From Cololabis saira (lineage: Eukaryota; Chordata; Actinopteri; Beloniformes; Belonidae), in NCBI RefSeq assembly GCF_033807715.1, contig NC_084597.1, positions 12,827,170-12,891,169 of the forward strand: 64,000 bases of DNA. Direction: 5' to 3'. Shown here piece by piece: positions 52,041 to 64,000 of this stretch (position 1 is its first letter; the number at the start of each line of letters is the position of its first letter). Under the pieces are notes generated by a model. The model saw only the letters and a list, made by a program, of their open reading frames with translations. It was not told the origin of the DNA and did no database searches. A program made the translations under genes and the position numbers.

Positions 52041-52264
52041 TAGTATAAACTGAGCTTTATCTGAAGATTCAGCTTTATTTTTTTTAAAGATCAACAGATT
52101 TTGTTCTGCTTCTTTAGAAGCACAAGTTGTTTAAAAAAAAAAAGGAAAGCGAAGCCCGTAACAACGAGTTATACAGTCACTCATTGTGGTTTCCAAAGAG
52201 ATTCAATGTACTTCCACTGAAAACTTGTCGATTTGTCAGTGTATTCTATTATTTGTTCCTTATT

Positions 52265-52620
52265 AATTATCCATCCATCCCTTATCTTCCGCCTATTTGA
52301 GATCGGGTCTCGGGGGCAGCAGTCTTAGCGATGAGACTCAGACCTCCCTCTCCCCGGGTACCTCTTTCAGCTCCTCCGAGGAGATACTAAAGCTTTCCCA
52401 GGCCAGCCAAAAGATATAATCTCTCCAGTGTGTTTCTGGGTCTTCCCAGAGGCTTCCTGGAGGCCCAAAACACCTCCCGAGGGAGGTGTCCAGGAGGCAT
52501 CCTCACAAGATGCCTAAACCAGCTCAACTGGTGCCTCTCGATGCGGAGGAGTAGCGACTCTACTCCGAGTCCCTAGTACCGAACTTCTCACCATATCTCT
52601 AAGGGAGAGTATATTATACA
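52265..52620 (-). mobile_element. LINE 3' fragment, old copy
   Basis: Read on the minus strand this matches the 3' half of the LINE at 4297-5025 with heavy divergence: AGGCATCCTCACAAGATGCC, CCTCCCGAGGGAGGTGTCC and TCGGGTCTCGGGGGCAGCAG blocks occur in the same order. A degenerate frame with many stops is visible. The GGAT-type tail is at about 52267. Confidence 0.75.
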
Positions 52621-52624
52621 CTTA

Positions 52625-53623
52625 GGGCCTGATTTACTAAAGGTTTGCGTGTGTTAAAACGTGTGCAAACTTGACAGCACCCGCAAACCAAAGTGCCAGC
52701 TGATCTACTAACAGCGTGCAAAGACGACTGCGTCTCTGAAATGCGCAAAATTGCACACGCAATTCAGTTAGTACTTTTGCCCTGATGAATAATCAATATG
52801 GGGCGTACCCGGCAGAAATCCTAAATACTGGGAGGGGAAGATGCAAATTGCTCCATTTACCACGCGCAATGAGATTTACCAAGCCTGAAAGTAATTGCGC
52901 GTATTGTGATTGCGTCTGTATTTAATACGTTTGAAAGGAAGGTGCTAATCTGCTGCTGCTGTTATTGTGGCAAGGAGGCGACATCCAAAATCATACGCAG
53001 AGAGAGAGTCTTTATTCTGCTGCATGCTATTTTAAAAATGGTTGCACAAGTTTTATTAAAGGCCACTTTTTCTTTAGTTTTCCGCCTTATATCTTGCCGC
53101 CTTCTTTTATTGTGCCCCCCTCCACTCGCCCACAAGCAGGCCAAGCCTTTGTGCCAAAACTTTGTATTTTATTGATTATTTATCTTATTGAACGTGAAAT
53201 CATCCTTCGTAAATTACATTTAATTAAAACCCGTGCTTATTAATCACAAAACACAGGTTAAACATCATGACCAAATCCGCTCCGACCCGCTGTGTCAGGA
53301 TCAGCGCAGAGACTGCAGCTTCGCCTGAATTATGGTTCTGCGTTAAATCGACGGCGTAGCCGACGGCGTAGGGTCGCGGTGCAGTGTGCGTCGCCGCGTA
53401 GCCTACGCCGTCGGTTCTGCGTTGGTGTGACGCGGAACCATAAATCAGCCTTTAGTGTGCGCTCTGCGCTGTTCTGAACACTTCTCTTCTTGTCTTCGTG
53501 TTATCAATTGCGCACGCAATCTTAGTTGATCACCCGCAAACCACGCAACAACAGCACGTGCAAACTTTTTCAGTGCACACGCAATTTAGTACTCTTTATT
53601 TAGGATCTTAGTAAATCGAGCCC
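52625..53623. mobile_element. DNA transposon remnant (GGGCCTGATTTACTAA termini)
   Basis: The ends GGGCCTGATTTACTAAAGG and TTAGTAAATCGAGCCC are inverted repeats; subterminal repeats include GTGTGCAAACTTG and CACGCAATTTAGT in opposite orientations. A clear target duplication could not be fixed. It seems to have landed in the end of the LINE fragment at 52265-52620. A second MITE (53323-53452) lies inside. There is no transposase. Confidence 0.65.
53323..53452. mobile_element. Short Harbinger-type MITE, nested
   Basis: ATTATGGTTCTGCGTT on the left and CGCGGAACCATAAATCAGCC on the right pair as inverted repeats around GACGGCGTAGCC and GCCTACGCCGTC blocks. It is a short relative of the element at 3775-4273. 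CG-rich inverted motifs would make a strong hairpin. Confidence 0.65.
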
Positions 53624-56099
53624 TTACAGTATATCAAATATGAATCTTTGTTCGCAGAATTCAACAAGATTTTTAATTATAAGTAGACTGTAATGTAAAA
53701 AAAAAAATCATTGCTACTGAACATCATTTCTCACTCCCCAAGTTTTCAGCCCTTGTACTAATTGTCTTGTTAAGTGCACTGGTGGGTTTCGCAGCTATCC
53801 TTTCCTCCTCCTCTTTTTTCCCCTCCTCCTCTCCTCGCCTGTCCCCTGGCCTGCGGCCCGGGTAGCTCTTCTCTTGCTATGACTAATGATGTTCTATAAG
53901 TCTCAAGGTTTTAGTAGGATAATTATATTAACCCCTGTCCTCTGGATGATCCCAACTCAACTCCTCTTCCCCAGGCATCCTCCCTCTGCGTGGTCTCCCT
54001 GGAATTCAGCTTTAATACACAGGAGTGGGTATAAAAGAGCCTACTCTGCAGTTGTATACAAATGTGGGTTTTGTATTGGCATGGGTCTGTGTCTGTGAGT
54101 TTGTACATGAGTTTGGGGGCTGTATATGAGACCTTTTACAAAATATTTCTTAACTTGAATAAATGGAAACCCAGTTGTGATGAACTTAAAAAAATTAGAT
54201 GCATGGCTCAACTTTGGGCCTACGCGATTAAGTCATAGATATACCGTTCAAACTCCTTAACCCAAAGTTTTTTTTATGCGTTAGGGAACCTGCAAAGATC
54301 CATAACACCCTTAGGGAGATTGGAGACACACATAGCAGGAATAACCTCCCAACAAACCCAATGTTGTCCCAGAGTTTCCGCGTCTTCATCACTTTTTCAT
54401 CTCTCCCGTCGCCTCCCTTCTCCCATTGCGACTTCACCCTCGTTCATATCTTCAAGAAGAGGATGTATATGTACCCCCCCACCCTCCCCTCCCTACTCAC
54501 ACCCAATTTCCTCTCACCCCAGGTGTTACTCTGCAGTGGTGTTCATTAAAACACATTCAGCAGCGGTAAGGACTCTGCAGGGAGGTCTCACTCTAATATC
54601 AGTTACGTGGGGATCTCAGGATGGACTGGGCTGGATGGAGCGAAGCTGGACGCTCTTATTGCAAGAAAATGTGTGACCTGTCTGGTCCAGTATGACACCA
54701 TCAGATGTTTTTCATCATGCACAAATATTACAATTCTATCATACAGGGTCTTAAATTAACACCTGCAATGTGAAAAAATGTCAGTAAAATATATCTTTTG
54801 TGGTTGAATTAATAAGCGTCACCCTTCACAGTGGCCCGTGACTTCAGAGTGTGGATCTACTCAGAGGTGATACGGCTCAGCAAATGTTATTTAAAGTACA
54901 ATAACTTTTCATTAGTATCCTGGGGTGGAATTGCTGATGTGGGGCTTTTACACAGCATCTCATTTCCGTCTGTATTCTAAAGATAGATATACACAGATGG
55001 ATGATAAACTAAAGAACCTCCCACTGAAGGTTTGTGACCTTGTTTACTATGTCCATATTGCTAGTTTTTGCTATATCATAAGCAAATTACCTGAAAAGCA
55101 ATCCCAAATCTAAGCATTTGTCACCAAGCCCCTAAAAAGGATTGTTCTCCCTCAATTTCCCAGCCTCCAAAGCAGATTTACACATAGAACAAAAAGCTAA
55201 TTCTTTATTTATTTGTAAATTAATACATTTAAATTCTTAAAGAGGAAAAAAATCATTGATTATCATCATAGAAAATGACACTCCAGGACACACATGCTCA
55301 ATCTGGTCCTTCTGGGTTAAGTGATCACCATCACTACGGGGCGTTTCCACCACTACATAACAACAACAACAACAAGTCTTAAAAACAAGGATTAGACGGC
55401 CAAGGTTTAATATGTAACAAATCAAATTAAGTAATCTTATCAAGTGAGATTTATCAGAGTGGCTAATCAAGATCAAGGTTTATCTAACATGAACATCACA
55501 CTAATAACCATTTTATAATGTAGGCTGTCCAAGTGCCTGTATTCCACCATAATCATAATAAGATGTTACTTCAAGTTGGAAATGAGTCTATGATAGCAGA
55601 ATAACTTCAGATTTGAAACAAGTTACAACATACTGTACACTGTACCAGCAGCAAATGGTAATAATATGACCCACTTATGCATTTAATTTATATATGAATC
55701 ATTAAAAACAGATGACCTTTCCAGACTGTATTCCCCTACGACATACAATCTTTCATCTGTCAGAGCATTTACAATCTAATTTGACAGAAAATAGCGTTTT
55801 AGGCTGACAAACTAGTAATTTAATTTCTCTAAGTAGGTGATGGCATGAAGGGGGTATTTTCTTTAAAACTGCTATTAAATTTACGAGGTGTGAATCGTTT
55901 TAGATGATGAAAATGTTCCCCTCTCTGGCCCTCATATAATTCACCCTACACGGGACACAATTTACATTTGATATTCATTAAAATGCTACAGTAGATCTTA
56001 AGCAGATGGTCTGCATCTTATTGATTTGTATAATTATACATTGCTGAGAAATAAATGAAATATATTTCAATCACGGACGACCTCATGAAGCCACTTTAA

Positions 56100-56489
56100 A
56101 GGGGACCTATTATGGCATCTAATACCTATTTTAGGTATTCGGGATTCTGAGTGGGCGGGGCTATGATAATGAGGCTCTGTGCTGATTGGCTCCCTGACGC
56201 AATGACGCGAATGACGCAATACACCACTATGAAAAAATGGCGGAAGTTCCGGCAGGCGGAGTTAGTTGTGGGCGTGGTTTCACGCATCGCTCCCGTCGTT
56301 ACGTAACAAAAGGGAGCAGAATCTGAACGGCTCGTAGAAGTCACATCACACTGGATGGCTCATCCGGGCGGCTGTACAGACACTGCAGAATTTGGTTGCT
56401 TTCCTCCTTCTCTGAGTTGGCAGGCTGAGGGGAGACCACTTTATATATGTTAAAGCAAGAAAAAACGTGTTTTTCATAATAGGTCCCCT
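56100..56489. mobile_element. TTAA-flanked MITE (AGGGGACCTATTATG termini)
   Basis: Inverted ends AGGGGACCTATTATG / CATAATAGGTCCCCT, flanked by TTAA (56096-56099 and 56490-56493), as expected of a piggyBac or Kolobok-mobilised element. It carries no transposase. The family is a common non-autonomous element in fish as I recall. Confidence 0.85.
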
Positions 56490-57345
56490 TTAACCATTTG
56501 CATACAGTCGTCTTCAGGATACGTTGTCCAGTTTGAACCTGGACATCCAAACTACTCCTGTGCCACAAGCTGGCATCATTCAGAGCAGAGTACTGTACTT
56601 TAACAAGCAGAATAAAAAGGGAACAGGTGCAGAAAGGTGAGAAGTGAAGAGTGGGGACCGACTTATATATGCACAGGTCAAATTACATGAGTCTAAAGTT
56701 ACATCTATTGTCTTGAGGCATTAAGGGATCATTTTCATGGGGGAAAAGAAATCAAAAATGACATTTTGATCAATAACTGTAAGGTGAGATTGAAATAAAA
56801 ATGAAAGAGGACAGCACTGCATGGTAAAACTAACAATCAGCAGACGAAGATCTAAATGGCTTTGACTCTATCACATATATCCAAAGAAGGAACCCTTCTT
56901 AGGTCTGAAAGACTGTTCAATGTGCTCCTCAAAATGTACTTCTTTCTTGACATTTATGGGAAAGACAGTAGTAAACAGTGTCTGAATCCATTTAAAAGTG
57001 CAGGAGTGATCACCTTGATGCTGGTGCGTTATGGTGAGAATGCTGGGTATAATCTGATTGTTTTAGACTGTGTCTCACCTGAAAAGAGTCAAAATACAGT
57101 CATGTGTTTGCAGCGTACAAAGCCCTCATTGCAGCACAGAATTCAACAAAGTAATTTTTCTTAAAAACCTGTTTTTTGTGGGAAAATTATGTATAAACTG
57201 ATAAGGAAGCAAAGATTAGAATCAGCCATGAACCTTGAAAAGGACTGGAACCTGTCCACATCTTAGATAATATAAATTACACTGAAAAATAATAGTTTAG
57301 TATTCTTCTATCTGTAGTACTTATTGCTATCTGTAGTTTGTTGCT

Positions 57346-57359
57346 CCCCCCCCCCCCCC
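57346..57359. repeat. Poly(C) tract
   Basis: Fourteen consecutive C, lying 50 bp from the next MITE. Confidence 0.9.
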
Positions 57360-57411
57360 TTTTTGAACTAGAAAATAAGAAAACAAACGAAAGATATTGA
57401 TATACATGCAC

Positions 57412-58250
<839 letters not shown>

Positions 58251-59111
58251 ATACATGCACTAAAGAGGCTGCAAGATCAGCATTTAATTTTAAAATCCCG
58301 GGTGACAAGACCCTAATGTAGAAAAAACCTGGATGTTACTCCTCCAGGTTGTTTGAAAGGCCAGCAAAAACAGCATACAGCTGGGCTGCAACCCATACCT
58401 GAACTGTTTCAATAAATAGCTCTGTCACTTGCTGCACTCCTGAAAACAGTCCTCTGAGGTCTGAACGGGAGAACAGGAAGTGCTCCAGCTCCATTATTCA
58501 GCTCTTTGGTCCTGTGTATACAGTGAATTCTTCATAGTGGGTACGTCAACGTGGAGCTTAGCTGCCTTCCGTGCGTCACGTGAGGCCGCTCAACCAATCA
58601 GACGGCCGTCCGCGGGTCTGTGAGCCAGCCTGGCATGCACACCATAACCATGTACTTTATGCTGTGTAAATAATTAACTCGCAAGCTCGGTCCCAAACCA
58701 TCTCTTTCTCTGTGCCCTTACATTTATACCGCATTAAAGTGCAAGATCACAAAATGAAGAACATATTTTGACTCGGAGCAAAATGTCATAATAATAATGA
58801 CAATAGATAAATAAATAATGAATAATCAGAGAAACACACCAGGGAGGTCAGAGATCCACATCCTCTGCAAAGTGCACACACACCATCTACAAATGCACGC
58901 AGGGTGTAGATTGCAAAGATGATGGAGGTCATTCCCCCGCTTTGAATAATTTAAGATGTCTTTTTTTGCTTGACGCATCACAAAGTTTTTTCGAGAGCAA
59001 AAAAAAAACAAAGCATCTAGTGACTTTGACAGTCAATGAGCTTAACAAGTGAAAGTACTGTGTTTGCAAGTGCTATGTTACAAGAAAGGTAGAAACAACG
59101 TTGTGCTTTAA

Positions 59112-60254
59112 AAGGAACCCTGGCTATTAAGACATGTAGGTCTTAAAAGATAAATGTTGGTATCAATTATAACAATGTGATATAAAAAACCTTGTTGATG
59201 TCTTCGTTTTTATAAAATTTGAAAATATAATTTAACTCGTAGGTCGCCATTGTTGTTTACATTCTGGGTAGTGACGTCAGACGGTGGCTCCTGCTAGCCC
59301 CCGTCCACTGTTTTGACACCCAGAAACAGATGAAAACACAGCTAAACAGGTGACGGCGCACCAGAAACACAGATCAAAACACAGCTAAGCATTAAGGTGA
59401 CGGCGCACCTACAAAAAAGTAAAAAAAAAAAAAAAAAAAGTACCGCACCATAAAGCATGAACTATAAAAACACCATAAAACACCATAGACTAACAGACCA
59501 CACGTTTCAACTAGCAGATAACCGATGCTACAATAAAAACCCCAGCCAGATCTGGCGTCATTAAATCAAATAAAGATGTTCTTGCCTATTTGACGCGAAG
59601 TCTGCGTCTCCCGTTTCGTCAAAGTCCCGGGCCAGTCCCCTCAGCCTCTGGTCTGTCATCAACGCTGGACACAGCTACGCCGTCTACGCCGTAGGCTACG
59701 CCGTGGGCTCCTGCGTAGTCGGCGTAGCCGTGGCTCTATGAGCCCGCAGCGCTCCGCCATCCGCTCTCGCCGACGCTGGGATGGAGCCGCCGGTGGGAGG
59801 ATGCACGTTTGCACGTTCGCCCCCCTAAAACCGGCCTCGGGGCTGGGTCCAAACGTGTGGTCTGTTAGTCTGTCTGAGTTTTATGGTGTTTTTATAGTTC
59901 ATGCTTTATGGTGCGGTACTTTTTTTTTTTTTTTTTTGTAGGTCCGCCGTACTTTTTTTTTTTTTTTTTTTTTGTAGGTCCGCCGTCACCTTAATGTTTA
60001 GCTGTGTTTTGATCTGTGTTTCTGGTGCACCGTCACCTGTTTCTGGGTGTCAAAACAGTGTACGGGGGTTAGCAGGAGCCACCGTCTGACGTCACTACCC
60101 AGAATGTAAACAACAATGGCGACCTACATGTTAAATTATATTTTCAAATTTTATAAAAACGAAGACATCAACAAGGTTTTTTATATCACATTGTTATAAT
60201 TGATACCAACATTTATCTTTTAAGACCTACATGTCTTAATAGCCAGGGTTCCTT
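59112..60254. mobile_element. TTAA fold-back element, copy 2
   Basis: Same ends (AAGGAACCCTGGCTATTAAG) and flanks TTAA (59108-59111 and 60255-60258) as 29892-30989. The left arm contains the 55-bp segment missing from copy 1. The right arm has a duplicated unit TTTTTTTGTAGGTCCGCCGT (about 59933-59984). The central GC-rich segment is inverted relative to copy 1. Confidence 0.9.
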
Positions 60255-60605
60255 TTAAATACATGTGGAGACAAAAAAAAAAAAACATTGAAAACGGAGA
60301 AAGTACAAAATGAGTGAAACAACAGGGAAGGAGAATTGATTCAGGAAGTGTGAGGTGTTTTTTTTTTTTTTTCTGCAGTTCACATTAGATAAAAATGGAT
60401 AATGAGCTCGGAGGGATGATTTGTTATTAAACTGGCATCAGTTCTGCTTCTAATGTGAAAGAGTGGGAGGAACTCGCAAAAATGTGCGATGAAAGTATTG
60501 AAAAGATGCACACTTATTCCTGCTTCCCTCGCTAATGCAGGGGAGGTCAGATATAGATTACCTGTTTAGTCTTGAGAGAGACTGGAGGTGCACCTGAGAA
60601 GATGA

Positions 60606-60640
60606 ATAATAGAGAGAGAGAGAGAAAGAGAGAAGAAAGT
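60606..60640. repeat. Short (GA)n microsatellite
   Basis: A GA-rich run with AAAG interruptions in the intron. Confidence 0.8.
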
Positions 60641-62141
60641 GAAGTGTGGTGGAGAGCAGAGGGAATGGCTCCTGCTGCCACGGTGGGCTGCACTCGAGGA
60701 AAAATCGATCCCCTCCCTTCAGAGAAAGAAATTTATGAAGCTGGAACATAAACGCAGTCATGTCCAATTAGCTGCTGTGAATTTACGAGGCCAGGCAGGG
60801 GAGGAAGTGGGAGGGGACGTGGCGATAAAGACATCAGCGGAAGCCAATAAGGCGTGCTGCTGATCAATGATCGCAACACAATGCAACTCCCGCCCTATGC
60901 TTGGTAACTTCCAGTTGTGATTGGGATGCACTCTGTTGGCTCTGCTTACAGAAAACTATGTAAGTAACTACTCACTCCTTTTTTTAAATTACATCTGCTC
61001 AGTGTGCGGGTTTTACCTGTACATCCATCTGACCACATAAATTGAAAATGCATCATGAGAAGGATTGAAAACGACGACCTGTCGCTTCACTGAAATGAAA
61101 CAAAAACACCAGAATTCTTCTTTTTTGCTTTAAGAAAATATAGTTGTGAGTTTTGCTTTTCTGTGTAATGATCACCTTATATATTTTAGACTAATACTTT
61201 CAGATGAAACTGATCAAAGATGGAAACCAAAAACAGAAAAAGCTGTGACGGATGAGGATAAAGCATAGCATGCATGCTCCGTTGGGGACGGTACCTGTAC
61301 TCCATGGTTCTCCTCAGCTATGCCGCATCATGTGTGCCGAATGTGTTTGATATGATCTTGTTTTAAAACTGCATGAATGCCAAAACAGAGATCATAAAGA
61401 TGATCCCATCAGCTATGGATAAATGATGGTTGTTGATGTGGTGTCGTGAAATAAAGATCACTGGTGAGCGGCTTAGGCTGAACACCAGGGGAAGTTTTTA
61501 AAGCAAAACTACACTGGTAAAATATAAAACACTTGTAAAATCCATCCCTGCCTATGAGCAATTAAATTCATTGTCTTCTTTCTACTTCCTCACTGAGATG
61601 TCCACAAATTACAGGCAGTATACAACTTACAAGCACTTAGGGCTGCATCTCGACAGGTCTCCGGGAGTTGGTATTTAGAAGAAAGGGGGCTTTTTTGGAG
61701 GGGGCCATAAAGAAATGGGAATTAAAACAGCTTGTTTCAGACAAGATGGACTGAGTATGCAGTACCGACTGCATACTGAAGGATTTTTTTTTTTTTGATC
61801 CCATTTGGACATGGAATTATAAAACTCTGAGCTCTTTAGTGGAGTCTCAAAAATCAAAAGAAGAAAAAAAGCACTAGAATATTGGCTTACTTTCTCTTTT
61901 TTAAAGTACAATGCCAAAACTTTCAAATTTTTTGTCAACTTCGATAAAACCCGTCATCAAAAATGTTTATCCAGTGTCACTCAGATTAAACTTTTGAATC
62001 AACATAATGAGGAAAAATTGGAATCTTGCCTGATAGTGATGGGTTTCATCATTGTAAATTCATGTAACCTTTTCACATATTACTGTACTTATATTTACAA
62101 AAAATGCTTTGGTCGTTGGATCTATAAACCTAACTGGACAT

Positions 62142-62695
<554 letters not shown>

Positions 62696-63350
62696 CTGGA
62701 CATACAGTATGTCTGAGGAGTTCCAGTGTTCAACTTCTTCCCAAAAGGTCAGGTACATTACATCAGTGTACAGATTATTTCATATGACAGATGTCATTCC
62801 AGTAAATAATCCACGCTGTCATTAAGCTGCTCAGGAAATTCAACTTTAAAAAATAAATACAACACTAATGTATTTCTGGGTGTAACATGTCATCACTGGA
62901 CAGAAAAACCAGAGTAACGGTAGATGGTGAATAGGTGCAACTTCAAAAACTAGCAGTGATGACAAAATGCACATCAGACATGAAACTATTCATACAAGTC
63001 CACAAGAAAAGAGCTACAAAGGTGCTGTACTGATTTTACAGTAGAGCAGAATAAAAGCTAACTTGACACAGATGAGAACAGATCCATTAAAATCACAGCT
63101 GTCTGCACCAAATTCCTGTTTTTTTCATTATGCAAAGCTGCCTATTAAATCCTTCAGATTCATCTGGCTGACCTCGCGTTGCCCTTTTTTTTTCCCTTAC
63201 ACTTGCTATTTTGTGACCTTTCTGAAACCCTTTTTGTTTATCATTATTTTGCATGCCTTCCTTTGTTCATTTCTTTCTAAATGTCATATAAATGCAAAAT
63301 GTATTTTTTTTTCCATTTCAGTTCAGTTCAAAAATACTTTATGGGTAACA

Positions 63351-64000
63351 GTGACTGCGTTTACATGCCGTCGATAACCCTTTTAAAACCCGAATATTGG
63401 CAATAACCCGAATTTGCACGGACATGTAAACACTAATAACCCCTTTGAATAACCCGAATTTGCTCATATTCGGGTTTTTAAAAACCTGAATATGAGCCCT
63501 GGGTTACTCCTTTTAAAACCCGAATATTCGGTCATTTAAACGTCAAACGGAATATCCCGATCAAACGGAACATGAATTTGTTTTCTGCACATGCTCTGTT
63601 CACAAGGAATCTTGGTCTTTTGAGTCCAGGAAGTTCTTATAAACACGGAGAAACGCAAGACCATGCCACACTTTTGGAGTGAGGAGGAGACTAATCATTT
63701 TATAAATGTAATGAAGGATATGAACATTTTGGCATTTGTAGACGGTAGAAAGTACCGGGATAGCGAGATTTACAAGAAGGTGAGCGAAAAGTTGTGCGAA
63801 GCAGCATTTGTTTTGAATTTGGATACAGGAAGAAGAAGCAGAAATGACGGTAATTGCGTCATCACGTCATCACGTTCTCCCTTCGTCGCTGGTTTGAACC
63901 AGATATTCCGAATGATTAATTACCATGTATAGATGTATACCTGTTTGCTCACGCATGTAAACGGAATATTCAGAATGTTTCAGTAACCGGAATATTAGCA
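63351..64000 (+). mobile_element. DNA transposon, left part (cut by the window edge)
   Basis: From about 63352 (TGACTGCGTTTACATG) the sequence has many AACCCGAATATT and CATGTAAAC motifs in both orientations, typical of subterminal repeats of a DNA transposon, and a reading frame with a Myb/SANT-like start (63663-63932). Near the right edge ACGCATGTAAACGGAATATTC appears as the inverse of the left repeat, so the element may be short (MITE-like) or continue beyond the edge. Confidence 0.55.
63663..63932 (+). pseudogene. Myb/SANT-like DNA-binding protein fragment of a transposon
   Basis: The frame starts MPHFWSEEETNHFINVM and continues ILAFVDGRKYRDSEIYKKVS then EKLCEAAF. Trp followed by acidic residues and Thr, then a second helix with GRKYRDSEIYKKVSEKL, is the pattern of the Myb/SANT-like protein encoded alongside the transposase in PIF/Harbinger elements (established knowledge). 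The full protein would be longer; after about residue 55 the frame continues into sequence without similarity. GGTAATT at about 63850 could be an intron donor. It was probably part of an autonomous element and is now a remnant. The alternative is a host Myb/SANT gene exon, but the surrounding terminal-repeat motifs argue against it. Confidence 0.5.

Overview
This window is vertebrate genomic DNA, almost certainly from a ray-finned (teleost) fish. The evidence is a netrin-G type gene with small exons and very long introns, many teleost-style short non-autonomous DNA transposons (MITEs), several 5'-truncated LINEs, and very abundant microsatellites. There is no bacterial or viral gene organisation, and no rRNA, tRNA or CRISPR array was recognised. 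The species cannot be named from the sequence.

One host gene is supported. Two coding exons on the + strand (15968-16210 and 36309-36952) encode the signal peptide and the laminin N-terminal (LN) domain of a netrin-G protein. Residues across both exons resemble NTNG2 more than NTNG1 (established knowledge of the family, judged by eye). The two exons join in phase 0 across a 20.1-kb intron. The second exon ends in a GTGAGG donor that splits an arginine codon. The laminin-EGF exons and the GPI-anchor end are not visible and probably lie beyond the right edge, so 36953-64000 is best read as one long intron. A non-coding first exon (about 13440-13696, GTAAGT donor) and a 5'-UTR portion starting at 15469 after a pyrimidine-rich acceptor are inferred; the leader carries several upstream ATGs.

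Region by region: 1-13.1 kb is upstream sequence with a (TG)n block, a Harbinger-type MITE abutting a young LINE fragment with a 14-bp target-site duplication, (TGCG)n and (AT)n blocks, a LINE 3' end and a hAT-like element. 13.1-16.2 kb is the likely promoter, leader and first coding exon, with one hAT-like insertion in the leader intron. 16.2-36.3 kb is the first long intron, with at least nine mobile elements. 36.3-37.0 kb is the LN exon. 37-64 kb is the next intron, again full of MITEs, fold-back elements and LINE pieces, ending in part of a larger DNA transposon with a short Myb/SANT-like reading frame.

The most unusual content is structural. A hAT-like MITE family carries a large tetranucleotide microsatellite, bracketed in two copies by 26-bp direct repeats. 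A TTAA-flanked fold-back element occurs twice, with its central segment inverted between copies. A second fold-back family is built from an inverted array of about 20-bp units. An inverted pair of related MITEs flanks the LN exon. No new multi-gene system was found.
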